In this document: positions 16,076-24,872 of the stretch, one piece after another
Position numbering within the stretch: the stretch's first letter is position 1
Layout of the letters: every line of letters starts with the position of its first letter
Assembly: GCF_006442965.1 (NCBI RefSeq)
Contig: NZ_VFWX01000021.1
Span: forward strand, 62,001 to 126,000
DNA: 64,000 nucleotides
Reading direction: 5' to 3'
Origin: Mesorhizobium sp. CU3
GTDB lineage: Bacteria > Pseudomonadota > Alphaproteobacteria > Rhizobiales > Rhizobiaceae
The notes under the pieces: model-generated
The model's input: the letters and a program-made list of their open reading frames with translations, nothing else
Told to the model about the DNA's origin: nothing
The model's database searches: none
Made by a program: the position numbers and the translations under genes

Positions 16076-16435
16076 TCAGAACAATCGGCCGCCGTCTGGG
16101 ACCTTGCGCTCGATGGCGCCCAGCACCACGGCGCCCTCTTCGTCGGGAAAGCCGAGCGTCAGCACTTCCGACATGAACGGGCCGATCTGGCGCGGCGGGA
16201 AATTCACCACCGCGAAGACCTGCCGGCCGATAAGCGTCTCCGGCGTATAATATTTGGTGATCTGCGCCGAAGACTTCTTGACCCCGATGGCCGGGCCGAA
16301 ATCGATCTTGAGCTTGAACGCTGGCTTTCGTGCCTCAGGGAACGGCTCGGCCTCGACGATCGTGCCGGCACGGATGTCGACACGATCGAAATCGGCAAAG
16401 CTGATCTCGGGCTTACGCGCGCTGCTTGAACTCAT
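16076..16435 (-). CDS. csaA: CsaA-like tRNA-binding domain protein
   Basis: A 119-residue single OB-fold EMAP/tRNA-binding domain. Marks are FDRVDIRAGTIVEAEPFPEARKP (in parts FDRVDIRAGTIVEAE, FPEARKP), KIDFGPAIGVKKSSAQIT, the ligand-side VFAVVNFPPRQIGPFMSEVLTLG, and VVLGAIERKVPDGGRL. CsaA was described as a secretion-related chaperone in Bacillus; binding of tRNA is the conserved property. It lies 12 nt after the YbjN gene on the same strand, probably one transcript. Confidence 0.92.
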   Translation of the reverse strand: MSSSSARKPEISFADFDRVDIRAGTIVEAEPFPEARKPAFKLKIDFGPAIGVKKSSAQITKYYTPETLIGRQVFAVVNFPPRQIGPFMSEVLTLGFPDEEGAVVLGAIERKVPDGGRLF

Positions 16436-16447
16436 CGCTAACTTTGC

Positions 16448-16948
16448 TCAGGCGTTTCCGTGCGTCTCGAAGAGCACGCTGGACAGCGCGTCCTTCGCAG
16501 AGGTGCCCGACCAGACGACGAACTGGAAGGCCTGGAAATAGCATTCGCAGGCTTCGAGCGCCGACGACAGGAGCACCTCGACCTGCTGACTCGACGGCTC
16601 GACCCCGCCGGCGAGCAGCAGCGACTGGCGGAACATGATCGCGCCCTCCTGCTCCCAAAGGTCGAAATGGCCGAACAGCATCTGCTCGTTGATCAGCGAC
16701 AACAGCCGCATCACTTCCAGCGCGCGCGTTTCCGGCACCTTGATGTCGAAGGCGCAGGCCAGATGCAGCGCCTCGAAATCCTCCATCCAGGAGAAAGACA
16801 CATGGTAGTCGGTCCAGCTGCCGGCCACCGAAATCGAAATCTCGTCGTCGCCGGCACGCTCGAACGACCAGTCGTTGTTGTGGGCCACCTGCTCGATGAC
16901 GTCCACCGGGTGGATTTCGCGGGAGAATTCGAGTTCGAGAAGTTCCAT
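16448..16948 (-). CDS. YbjN domain protein
   Basis: A 166-residue YbjN-like protein: VDVIEQVAHNNDWSFERAGDD, the strand-rich centre, VMRLLSLINEQMLFGHFDLWE, and SALEACECYFQAFQFVVWSG. The fold resembles type III secretion chaperones; E. coli YbjN affects stress and motility, but its mechanism is not established. First gene of a two-gene unit with the CsaA-like gene. Confidence 0.9.
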   Translation of the reverse strand: MELLELEFSREIHPVDVIEQVAHNNDWSFERAGDDEISISVAGSWTDYHVSFSWMEDFEALHLACAFDIKVPETRALEVMRLLSLINEQMLFGHFDLWEQEGAIMFRQSLLLAGGVEPSSQQVEVLLSSALEACECYFQAFQFVVWSGTSAKDALSSVLFETHGNA

Positions 16949-17265
16949 GAATGCTTCCTGTGTTCAGGGGAGCGCCACACGCTCCGCGGGGCACACACGA
17001 CGAACAATTCTGTCTAGAACTCGGACGGCCAGGAACTTCTCAAACGCAAAGACCCCAGACCGGACCCCACCGCCCGGCGCATGACCCTGCTCCGAATCAT
17101 GCAACAAATTCAGTCTATTGATCGGGAGTCGCGTGAACAGCCCAATTTTTCGCACTGCGGCATCCGCATGTGGAAAGGTGGCTGTCACAAAGATTCATGC
17201 AATGCCGGTAAGCGATTCACGGCAAAGCGATTTTTCGGATCGCGCTATGTGGAAAAGTTTAACGA
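16949..17265. other. 317-nt intergenic region
   Basis: Between the YbjN start and the end of ubiK, both on the minus strand. It should contain the YbjN promoter. I see no convincing small gene, strong terminator or repeat in it. Confidence 0.3.
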
Positions 17266-17568
17266 TTATTTTTTTGCGCGGGGCTTCGCCGCACCCGCCG
17301 GTGCGGCCTGCCCGGTCAATTCGGCGAGCTTTGCTTCCAGCGCTTCCACACGCGCAGCCAGCTGGATGTTGTCTTCGCGCGCCTTGACCGCCATCTCGCG
17401 CGCGGCCTCGAACTCCTCGCGCTGCACCACATCCATGGAGTTGAGCACCCGCTCGGCCTGGGCCCGCACCGCCGTCTCCACCTCGCGCCGAACGCCTTGC
17501 GCGGCGCCGGCGGCATCGGTCATAAGCTTGGCGAATTCGTCGAGAATGCGATTCGGTCCGGTCGACAT
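17266..17568 (-). CDS. ubiK: Ubiquinone biosynthesis accessory factor UbiK
   Basis: A 100-residue BMFP-type protein (YqiC/UbiK family). The N-terminal amphipathic helix (GPNRILDEFAKLMTDAAGAA) and the C-terminal coiled coil (REDNIQLAARVEALEAKLAE) are the two family elements, followed by an Ala/Pro/Lys tail. UbiK assists aerobic ubiquinone synthesis with UbiJ in enterobacteria. Divergent from the BrnA-like gene. Confidence 0.85.
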   Translation of the reverse strand: MSTGPNRILDEFAKLMTDAAGAAQGVRREVETAVRAQAERVLNSMDVVQREEFEAAREMAVKAREDNIQLAARVEALEAKLAELTGQAAPAGAAKPRAKK

Positions 17569-17763
17569 GGCTGATCCTCGGCTTTGTTCGTTTTGACGTA
17601 GTGGCGAGCGATGCGGAATGCAAGAACGTTCAGGGTTGATACGTGCTGTGCGTTGCTATGGCACATGGCGGCGCCAGGCTTTCAAATCGCGCCAAGCTGT
17701 ACTTGAGGACGCCAGATCGCCTATTGTGTTGCGTATCGCTTCAGCACTCGTCAGGGTCAACCT

Positions 17764-18003
17764 ATGGCAACGCCCCCGCGCCGACCGACAAATCCGATGG
17801 CCGCCGCAGAAGCCGCCTTCAAGCCGGTCAAAAAACCAGCCGCCCCAATTCGCGAGCCCGCTGGCGCACCGAACGTTAGAGAACTTGTTTCGATCAGGAT
17901 CGATCGAACTGTGCTGGACCACTTTCAAGAAGATGGTCCCGGCTGGCAGGACAGGATCAACGACGCTTTAAGGCAAATTGTCGCCGGCAAACCGCAGGGC
18001 TGA
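17764..18003 (+). CDS. BrnA-antitoxin-like small protein
   Basis: A 79-residue protein with a Pro/Ala/Lys-rich N-terminus and a ribbon-helix-helix-like C-terminus, VSIRIDRTVLDHFQEDGPGW then QDRINDALRQIVAG, the end pattern of the BrnA antitoxin family. No BrnT-type toxin gene is adjacent: ubiK lies on one side and lgt on the other. It may be a solitary regulator or a remnant of a toxin-antitoxin pair. Confidence 0.7.
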   Translation: MATPPRRPTNPMAAAEAAFKPVKKPAAPIREPAGAPNVRELVSIRIDRTVLDHFQEDGPGWQDRINDALRQIVAGKPQG

Positions 18004-18109
18004 GACCGCAACCTGTCGTCGTTAAGGTAACCGCCGGGTTGCCTTGACCCCGCCAAAACCCTGCCGCATGGTCCGCGCCCAATCGTGACCGCTACCGGGA
18101 GACCCCAGT

Positions 18110-18964
18110 TTGAGCGAGTATTTCCTTTTGCCGCTGGCCTCCCTGCCCTTCCCCAACATCGACCCGGTCATCGTCAACATCGGACCGCTGGCGGTACATT
18201 GGTACGGTGTCGGCTATATCGTCGGCATCCTGTTCGCCTGGTGGTACGCCAAGCGCCTCGTCACCAATCCAAAGCTCTGGCCGAACGGCAACCTGCCGAT
18301 GAAGCCTGAGGACCTCGACGATTTCATCGTCTGGGCGGCGATCGGCGTGGTGCTTGGCGGACGCACCGGCTATGTGCTGTTCTACGACCTGCCGCGCTAT
18401 ATCGCGCATCCGCTCGACATCTTTGCCGTCTGGCAGGGCGGCATGTCGTTCCATGGTGGCCTGCTCGGCGTCATCCTCGCCATGACGCTGTTTTCGCTCA
18501 AGCGCCGCATCCATACCTGGACCTTGTTCGATGTGGTGTCGGCCGGCGTGCCGGTGGGCCTTGGCCTTGTGCGCGTCGCCAACTTCATCAATTCCGAGCT
18601 TTGGGGCCGGCCCTCCAACGTGCCTTGGGCGATCGAATTCCCCAATGGCGGGCCCTTCACCCGCCATCCCAGCCAGCTCTACGAGGCATTGCTCGAAGGC
18701 CTCGTATTGTTCCTGGTCCTGCGCTTCCTCACCCATTCGCGCCTCAAGCTGAAGACGCCGCGCTTCGTCGGCGGCGCCTTCATCTGCGGCTACGGCCTGT
18801 CGCGCATCTTCGTCGAATTCTTCCGCGAGCCGGACCAGCAGCTCGGCTACCTGCTCGGCACCAACTGGCTGACCATGGGTATGATCCTGTCGACGCCGAT
18901 GGTGCTGGCCGGCGTCTGGGCGATGGTCACCGCGAAGCCGATGGCGCAGCCGCAGCCGGCATGA
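18110..18964 (+). CDS. lgt: Prolipoprotein diacylglyceryl transferase
   Basis: A 284-residue integral membrane enzyme that adds diacylglycerol to the lipobox Cys of prolipoproteins, the first step of lipoprotein maturation. Visible marks are IGPLAVHWYGVGYIVG, GGMSFHGGLLGV with His115, the Lgt signature region VRVANFINSELWGRPS and a C-terminal FCGYGLSRIFVEFFREPD type motif. It starts with TTG (18110) after GGGAGA. Its TGA overlaps the ATG of the next gene by 4 nt. Substrates in this window include the Kazal lipoprotein and the lipoprotein at 22100. Confidence 0.95.
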   Translation: MSEYFLLPLASLPFPNIDPVIVNIGPLAVHWYGVGYIVGILFAWWYAKRLVTNPKLWPNGNLPMKPEDLDDFIVWAAIGVVLGGRTGYVLFYDLPRYIAHPLDIFAVWQGGMSFHGGLLGVILAMTLFSLKRRIHTWTLFDVVSAGVPVGLGLVRVANFINSELWGRPSNVPWAIEFPNGGPFTRHPSQLYEALLEGLVLFLVLRFLTHSRLKLKTPRFVGGAFICGYGLSRIFVEFFREPDQQLGYLLGTNWLTMGMILSTPMVLAGVWAMVTAKPMAQPQPA

Positions 18965-20028
18965 CCCGGCTGAAGGAGCGCATCGTCGAGCTGATCGAAG
19001 CCGTCGGGCCGATGCCGGTCGACGAATATATGGCGCTCTGCCTGTTCGATCCGCAGAACGGCTACTACACGACGCGCGAGCCTTTCGGCGCCGCCGGCGA
19101 TTTCGTCACCGCGCCCGAGATCAGCCAGATGTTCGGCGAGCTCGTCGCCGTCTCGCTCTACCAGGCCTGGCAGAGCGCCGGCCGCCCGCTGCCCGCGACC
19201 TTCGCCGAGATCGGCCCCGGCCGCGGCACGCTGATGAAGGACATGCTGCGGACGTGGTCGCGGATCGACCCGGCGCTCGTGGGCAAGGCCTCGTTTGCCC
19301 TTGTCGAAACCAGCCCACGCCTTGTCGAAATCCAGAGACAGACGCTCGCCGGCCAGAGCGCCGAACTGGCCTGGCACCAGACCATCGACACGCTGCCGCG
19401 ACAGCCGCTCTTCATCGTCGGCAACGAACTGTTCGACGCCGTGCCGATCCGGCAGTTCGTGCGTGCCGGCGAAAGCTGGCGCGAGCGCATGGTCGGCCTC
19501 GACGACAATGACGCGCTGCGCTTCTTCGCCGGCGCGGCCTCGCTCGACCCCTCGCTGCTGCCTAGCGATGCCGCTGATGCGCCCGAAGGCGCCATCGCTG
19601 AGCTCGCCCCTGCCCGCGCGGCATTGATGGCGGCGATCGCCGAGCGTATCGCCGCCCAAGGCGGCACCGGCCTCTTCATCGACTATGGCCATCTGCGGCC
19701 GGGCATCGGCGACACCCTGCAGGCCTTGCGCCGGCACCGGCATGAAGACGTGCTCGCCAATCCCGGCGAGGCCGATCTGACGTCGCATGTAGATTTCGCC
19801 GCATTAGCCGCTGCGGTGCGCCCGCATGGGCTCGATGTCGAGACGACGACGCAGGGGCAATTCCTGCTCGGCATGGGCCTGCTCGAGCGCGCCGGCGCGC
19901 TCGGCGCCAATGCCGACGACCAGGCGCGGCAGACCATCTCCGACGCCGTCGAACGCCTTGCCGGCCCCGACGCCATGGGCGAGCTGTTCAAGGTGCTGAA
20001 GATCGGACCGGCTGCGAAACCGACCTGA
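18961..20028 (+). CDS. MidA/NDUFAF7-type SAM methyltransferase
   Basis: A 355-residue class I methyltransferase of the MidA family. MPVDEYMALCLFDPQNGYY and GDFVTAPEISQMFGEL are its N-terminal signatures; FAEIGPGRGTLMKDML is the SAM-binding loop; FIVGNELFDAVPIRQF and FIDYGHLRPG follow. The mitochondrial homologue NDUFAF7 methylates an arginine of a complex I subunit, so a role in respiratory complex I assembly is likely. ATG 18961 overlaps the lgt stop, giving coupled translation. Confidence 0.93.
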   Translation: MTRLKERIVELIEAVGPMPVDEYMALCLFDPQNGYYTTREPFGAAGDFVTAPEISQMFGELVAVSLYQAWQSAGRPLPATFAEIGPGRGTLMKDMLRTWSRIDPALVGKASFALVETSPRLVEIQRQTLAGQSAELAWHQTIDTLPRQPLFIVGNELFDAVPIRQFVRAGESWRERMVGLDDNDALRFFAGAASLDPSLLPSDAADAPEGAIAELAPARAALMAAIAERIAAQGGTGLFIDYGHLRPGIGDTLQALRRHRHEDVLANPGEADLTSHVDFAALAAAVRPHGLDVETTTQGQFLLGMGLLERAGALGANADDQARQTISDAVERLAGPDAMGELFKVLKIGPAAKPT

Positions 20029-20105
20029 GGGCTACCGGACTGGCCCGGTCGCTCGCCAGAACTTCGCCTTGACGAACCCGCCTTGCGCGGACGACAAACC
20101 CAACC

Positions 20106-20894
20106 ATGCTGAATCAGACCAGACCCGATCCGGTGCGCTCGACCCTTCTGGACAGGATCAAGGGCGTCCGCCATGGCTACTTCACCCGCGTCGGCGGCGT
20201 CTCAGGCGGTATCTATCACGGCCTCAACATCGGCACCGGCTCGAGCGACGACCAGGCGCTGGTGGCCGAAAACCGGCGCCGCGTCGCCGACTGGATGGGC
20301 GTCGCAGCCGATCATCTCCTGACCGCGCACCAGATCCATTCGCCCGACGTCGTCATCGCCAGGGAACCCTTCGCGGGTCCTCGCCCCAAGGCCGATGCGG
20401 TCGTCACCGACCGCCCAGGCATCGCCGTCGGCGCCTCGACCGCCGATTGCGGCCCGGTCCTATTCGCCGATGCCGAAGCGCGCGTCATCGGCGCGGCGCA
20501 TGCCGGCTGGAAAGGCGCCTTCACCGGCGTGCTGGAAAACACCGTCGCCGCGATGGAAGGCCTCGGCGCCCGCCGCGAGCGCATCGTCGCCGTGCTCGGC
20601 CCGTCGATCGGTCCGGCCAATTACGAGGTCGGGCCGGAATTCGTCGCCCGCTTCGCCGAGGCGGACGCCGGCAACGAACGCTATTTCAAGCCGTCGCCTA
20701 ATCCCGGACACTCGATGTTCGATCTCAACCAATATACGGTCGACCGGCTGCTGAAGGCCGGCGTGACCGCCGAAGGCCTTGGCCGCTGCACCTATGCGGA
20801 AGAAGAGCTTTTCTATTCCTACCGCCGCACCACCCACCGCAAGGAAGCGGATTACGGGCGCCAGGTTTCGGCAATCGCATTGGAGAAAGAATAA
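20106..20894 (+). CDS. pgeF: Peptidoglycan editing factor / multicopper-type YfiH protein
   Basis: A 262-residue member of the laccase-domain DUF152 family. The Zn/Cu-site motifs are intact: LTAHQIHSPDVV, ASTADCGPVLFAD and GAAHAGWKGAF, plus LGPSIGPANYEVG. In E. coli PgeF removes misincorporated L-Ser from peptidoglycan precursors; others are called polyphenol oxidase or purine nucleoside phosphorylase (LACC1-like). The stop overlaps the next start (TAATG). Confidence 0.94.
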   Translation: MLNQTRPDPVRSTLLDRIKGVRHGYFTRVGGVSGGIYHGLNIGTGSSDDQALVAENRRRVADWMGVAADHLLTAHQIHSPDVVIAREPFAGPRPKADAVVTDRPGIAVGASTADCGPVLFADAEARVIGAAHAGWKGAFTGVLENTVAAMEGLGARRERIVAVLGPSIGPANYEVGPEFVARFAEADAGNERYFKPSPNPGHSMFDLNQYTVDRLLKAGVTAEGLGRCTYAEEELFYSYRRTTHRKEADYGRQVSAIALEKE

Positions 20895-22045
20895 TGGCGC
20901 TGCATTTCGAACGCTCGGAATTCGACGCGCGGCGCGACAGGCTGCTGATCGAGATGGCCGACAAGAAGCTCGATGCCGTGCTCTTGTTTGCCCAGGAAAG
21001 CATGTACTGGCTGACCGGCTACGACACTTTCGGCTTCTGCTTCTTCCAATGCCTGGTGGTGAAGGCCGACGGCTCGATGGTGCTGCTCACCCGCTCGGCC
21101 GATCTCAGACAAGCGCGTCACACCTCGACGCTGGACAACATCGTCTTGTGGACCGACCGCCAGGGCGCCAACCCGGCGATCGACCTGCGCAACCTGCTCA
21201 ACGACCTCGACCTGCTCGGCGCCCGCATCGGCGTCGAATACGACACCCATGGTCTGACCGCCTATAACGGCCGCCGGCTGGACGAGCAGTTGCAGACCTT
21301 CGGCCAGATCGCCGATGCCTCCGGCATCGTCGGCCGGCTGCGTCTGTTCAAGAGCCCGGCCGAGATCGCCAAGGCGGAAAAGGCCGCCAATCTTTCCGAT
21401 GACGCGTTGGACGCTGCCTTGCCGCTGATCAAGCAGGGTGGCGACGAAGGGCTGATCCTTGCAGCCATGCAGGGCGCGGTCTTTGCCGGCGGCGGCGACT
21501 ATCCCGCCAACGAATACATCATCGGGTCCGGCGCCGATGCCTTGCTCTGCCGCTACAAGGCCGGCCGCCGCAAGCTCAACAAGAACGACCAGCTGACGCT
21601 GGAATGGGCCGGCGTCTTCCATCACTACCACGCGCCGATGATGCGCACGGTGCTGACCGGCAAGGCGTCGAAACGCCATCAGGAATTATTCGATGCCGCC
21701 AAAGCCGCCCTGCTTGCGGTCGAAAAGGCGATGACGCCCGGCAACACGTTCGGCGATGTTTTCGACGCCCATGCCCGCACGCTCGAAGCGCATAATCTGA
21801 CCAAGCATCGGCTCAATGCCTGCGGCTATTCGGTTGGCGCCCGTTTCACGCCGTCCTGGATGGACATGCCGATGTTCTACCAGGGTAATCCAGAGCCGAT
21901 CGCGCCCAACATGACGCTGTTTGCGCACATGATCATCATGGACTCCGAGACCGAGACGGCCATGACGCTCGGCCGCACCTACCTCACCACCGAATCGGCG
22001 CCCAGGCCGCTCTCACGCCATGATCTCGACTTGATCGTGCAGTGA
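20894..22045 (+). CDS. Creatinase/aminopeptidase-fold (M24-like) protein
   Basis: A 383-residue protein with the creatinase N-terminal domain (LLIEMADKKLDAVLLFAQES, YWLTGYDTFGFCFFQ) and a pita-bread C-terminal domain. The usual metal ligands of M24 peptidases are not where expected: the D-F-G-A strand reads LTLEWAGVFHHYHAPMMRT and the His motif region reads NACGYSVGARFTPSW. It thus resembles creatinase or ectoine-hydrolase type enzymes that work without the dinuclear metal site, rather than an Xaa-Pro peptidase. It overlaps pgeF by one base. Confidence 0.85.
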   Translation: MALHFERSEFDARRDRLLIEMADKKLDAVLLFAQESMYWLTGYDTFGFCFFQCLVVKADGSMVLLTRSADLRQARHTSTLDNIVLWTDRQGANPAIDLRNLLNDLDLLGARIGVEYDTHGLTAYNGRRLDEQLQTFGQIADASGIVGRLRLFKSPAEIAKAEKAANLSDDALDAALPLIKQGGDEGLILAAMQGAVFAGGGDYPANEYIIGSGADALLCRYKAGRRKLNKNDQLTLEWAGVFHHYHAPMMRTVLTGKASKRHQELFDAAKAALLAVEKAMTPGNTFGDVFDAHARTLEAHNLTKHRLNACGYSVGARFTPSWMDMPMFYQGNPEPIAPNMTLFAHMIIMDSETETAMTLGRTYLTTESAPRPLSRHDLDLIVQ

Positions 22046-22099
22046 ATCCATAATGGTTGGTTCACGCGGGGGCGTTCGCCAATAGGGAGTTTTCGGGCA

Positions 22100-22714
22100 A
22101 TGAGACGATCGCAGGTGACGACCGTGTCATTGCTTGCGGCGCTGGCGCTCGCCGCCTGCACCAACGCCAAGGACGTGCTGGAGCCTTCGGCGATCACGCC
22201 GCCCGCCAGTTCCACCGCCCAGACCGTGCCGGCCACGCAAGGCACGGCATCGGCCACGACATCACCCACCGTGACCGCTCCCGCGCCGGCCACGCCAGGT
22301 GCCTCGACTGCCACCACGCCGGCCCAGACCGCCGCGCTCGCCAAAACGCGGCTGCAGGTGGCGCCGATCGTCGGCGCGCCGGTCGAAGCCGCGGGACCCT
22401 TGACGGCCGAGTTGCAGACGCGCGCCAAACAGCGCGGCCTGACGCTCGTCGGCAGCACCGATCAGACAGCAACGCATGTGCTGAAGGGCTATTTCTCGAC
22501 CATGTCGGAGGGCAAGGACACTACCGTGATCTACGTCTGGGACGTCTACGACCCTTCGGGCAACCGCCTGCACCGCATCAACGGCCAGCAGAAGGCGGCC
22601 TCCGTCGGCAGCGGCGAGGGCTGGACGACGGTGGCGCCGGCGACCATGCAGGCCATCGCCGACCAGACGATCGACCAGTTCGCCGCCTGGCTCGGCACCG
22701 GCGGCGCCGGCTGA
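22100..22714 (+). CDS. Conserved lipoprotein
   Basis: A 204-residue precursor with signal peptide and lipobox LALAAC (Cys about residue 20). A Pro/Thr/Ala-rich linker of about 60 residues follows, then a globular domain (LTAELQTRAKQRGLTLVGST; HVLKGYFSTMSEGKDTTVIY; WDVYDPSGNRLHRINGQQ). The start has GGGAG. The domain looks like periplasmic lipoproteins of unknown role in Rhizobiales. Confidence 0.8.
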   Translation: MRRSQVTTVSLLAALALAACTNAKDVLEPSAITPPASSTAQTVPATQGTASATTSPTVTAPAPATPGASTATTPAQTAALAKTRLQVAPIVGAPVEAAGPLTAELQTRAKQRGLTLVGSTDQTATHVLKGYFSTMSEGKDTTVIYVWDVYDPSGNRLHRINGQQKAASVGSGEGWTTVAPATMQAIADQTIDQFAAWLGTGGAG

Positions 22715-22889
22715 CTAGGCAGTTGCCGGCCGAACTGTTGCCGGCTTGCGATGTTTTCAAACCTTTGTTACGGCCGTCGGAAGGATTCCCCACAACGAGG
22801 CTTGCAATACCGGCGCGGACCGCTAAAAGCCCCGCATAAAAGGCTCATGAGAGTCTCTCCGCCTCTCCATCCTTCACCAGGAACGGTGC

Positions 22890-23825
22890 ATGAAGCTTTT
22901 CGCGGGCAATTCCAACCGGGTGCTGGCCGAGGCGGTCGCTCGCTATCTCAACATACCGCTGGGCAAGGCCAGCGTCAGGCGCTTCGCCGATCAGGAAATC
23001 TTCGTCGAGATCCAGGAGAACGTCCGCGGCGAGGACGTCTTCATCCTGCAGTCGACCTCTTATCCGACCAACGACCATCTGATGGAACTGCTCATCATGA
23101 TGGATGCCTTCATGCGCTCCTCGGCGCGGCGCATCACGGCCGTCATCCCCTATTTCGGCTATGCCAGGCAGGACCGCCGCGCCTCGGGCCGCACGCCGAT
23201 CTCGGCCAAGCTGGTCGCCAACATGATCACCCGCGCCGGCGCCGACCGCGTGCTGACGCTCGATCTCCATGCCGGCCAGATCCAGGGCTTCTTCGACATT
23301 CCGACCGACAATCTGTTCTCGGTGCCGGTGATGGCCCGCGACGTGAAGGCCAAGTACAAGCAACTCGGCAACGTCGTCGTGGTGTCGCCCGACATCGGCG
23401 GCGTGGTCCGCGCCCGTGCGCTGGCCAAGCGCTTCGATGCTCAGCTGGCAATCGTCGACAAGCGCCGCGAGCGGCCCGGCGAATCCGAGGTCATGAACAT
23501 CATCGGCGCCGTCGCCGGCAAGGATTGCCTGCTGATCGACGACATCGTCGATTCCGGCGGCACGCTGTGCAATGCCGCCGATGCGCTGCTCGCCAACGGT
23601 GCGACCAGCGTCACCGCCTACATCACCCATGGCGTGCTGTCGGGCGGCGCGGTGACGCGCATCGCCGGCTCGAAGCTGCAGGAACTCGTGATCACCGATT
23701 CCATCCAGCCGACGCAAGGCGTGCTCGACGCCCCCAACATCCGCGTCATCTCGATCGCCGACCTGATGGGCGAAGCGATCTCACGCACCGCGACCGAAGA
23801 ATCAGTGTCGAGCCTGTTCGACTAA
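22890..23825 (+). CDS. prs: Ribose-phosphate pyrophosphokinase
   Basis: A 311-residue PRPP synthetase: makes PRPP from ribose-5-phosphate and ATP for purine, pyrimidine, His and Trp synthesis. Marks are KLFAGNSNRVLAEAVARYL, FADQEIFVEIQENVRGEDVF, the flexible-loop region YFGYARQDRR, DLHAGQIQGFFDIPTDNL and the PRPP loop DDIVDSGGTLCNAA. Its TAA overlaps the TAG of the convergent AraC gene (bases CTAA, 23822-23825). Confidence 0.97.
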   Translation: MKLFAGNSNRVLAEAVARYLNIPLGKASVRRFADQEIFVEIQENVRGEDVFILQSTSYPTNDHLMELLIMMDAFMRSSARRITAVIPYFGYARQDRRASGRTPISAKLVANMITRAGADRVLTLDLHAGQIQGFFDIPTDNLFSVPVMARDVKAKYKQLGNVVVVSPDIGGVVRARALAKRFDAQLAIVDKRRERPGESEVMNIIGAVAGKDCLLIDDIVDSGGTLCNAADALLANGATSVTAYITHGVLSGGAVTRIAGSKLQELVITDSIQPTQGVLDAPNIRVISIADLMGEAISRTATEESVSSLFD

Positions 23826-24706
23826 ACCGCGGCGATTTCCGTCCGCGCCGGTCCGCTCAGCCGCCTTGGCCCCTCACCTGCCTCACGCGCGCCGCGCATG
23901 TAGCCGCGCGGCGAAGAGCCGAGCATGCGCTTGAACATGGTGATGAAGGCCGGCACGCTGTCATAGCCGAGATCGAGCGCCACGCGCGTGATCGGTTCGC
24001 CGTCGGCGAGCCTCGGCAGTGCCGCGAACAGGCAGGCCTGCTGGCGCCATGTCGACAGCGACAGCCCGGTCTGGCGGTGGAAGGCGCGGGTGAAGGTGCG
24101 GCGGCTCATGCCCGCCGCATCCGCCCATTCGTCGATCGTGGCATGCGGTGAAGGTGCCGCCACGAAGCGCCGGCAGAGCGCGGCGAGCTTCGGATCGGAC
24201 GGGAAAGGCAGGCCGAGCGGCCGTTCCGGCAGGTTCGGGATCTCGTGCAGCATAAGCCCCATGATCAGGCCGCCGCGCCCTTCCAGCTCGCCGCCCTGCG
24301 GCAGCTTCTCCGATTCCACGATCAGGCTGTGCATCAATTCGGTAATGCCGACGACGCGCAGGCCTTCCGGCAGCCCGGCAATGGCATCCGGCATGACATA
24401 GACCGAGCGCATCGAGACGTCGCCCAGCATCTCGACCGAATGCTCGGTGCCGGCCGGTATCCACATCGCGTGGTCCGGCGGCACCATCCAGCGCCCGTGC
24501 TTCGTCGTCACCAAGACGACGCCGACCAGCGCGTGCAGCAACTGGCTGCGGCTGTGGCGGTGCAGCGGCACGTGATAACCATCGGGATATTCCGTCGGCA
24601 GCGCCACCGCCGGCCCCACGGCCTCTTCCAGCCATTGCCAGCGGCTTTGATGCAGCCGGCCGAGCTCGGCGGCATCGCCTTTGAAGATATCCCGCCCATG
24701 CGGCAT
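23822..24706 (-). CDS. AraC-family regulator with cupin sensor domain
   Basis: An N-terminal cupin-like domain (PLHRHSRSQLLHALVGVVLV, MWIPAGTEHSVEML) and a C-terminal double HTH (IDEWADAAGMSRRTFTRAFH, VALDLGYDSVPAFITMFKRM, LGSSPRGYM). ATG 24706 gives 294 residues; a GTG at 24745 would give 307. It is divergent from the MFS exporter at 24873, so it is the probable regulator of that exporter. This arrangement is inference for function. Confidence 0.9.
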   Translation of the reverse strand: MPHGRDIFKGDAAELGRLHQSRWQWLEEAVGPAVALPTEYPDGYHVPLHRHSRSQLLHALVGVVLVTTKHGRWMVPPDHAMWIPAGTEHSVEMLGDVSMRSVYVMPDAIAGLPEGLRVVGITELMHSLIVESEKLPQGGELEGRGGLIMGLMLHEIPNLPERPLGLPFPSDPKLAALCRRFVAAPSPHATIDEWADAAGMSRRTFTRAFHRQTGLSLSTWRQQACLFAALPRLADGEPITRVALDLGYDSVPAFITMFKRMLGSSPRGYMRGAREAGEGPRRLSGPARTEIAAV

Positions 24707-24800
24707 TGGATGTGGCCCACTTGCGAAACTATTGGACCAAACCACGAAAGAAGTCGCTTGGCAACAGGCCTATAAGGCCGGCTGCGGTTCGCCGCCATAA

Positions 24801-24849
24801 GAGCATGATCCCGAAAAGTGGGAACCGGTTTTCGGAAAAGATCATGCTC
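24801..24849. repeat. Dispersed palindromic repeat, family B
   Basis: GAGCATGATCCCGAAAAGTG and the complementary TTTTCGGAAAAGATCATGCTC region form a near-perfect palindrome. It lies between the AraC gene and its divergent exporter, 23 nt before the exporter start codon. Confidence 0.85.
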
Positions 24850-24872
24850 CGACAAGACCACGGAGCATAGCC

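Noticed and set aside
18601..18960. N-terminal extension of the MidA-type methyltransferase frame
   Set aside because: The extension overlaps lgt in another frame and is low complexity. ATG 18961, in a 4-nt overlap with the lgt stop, gives the family's normal length.
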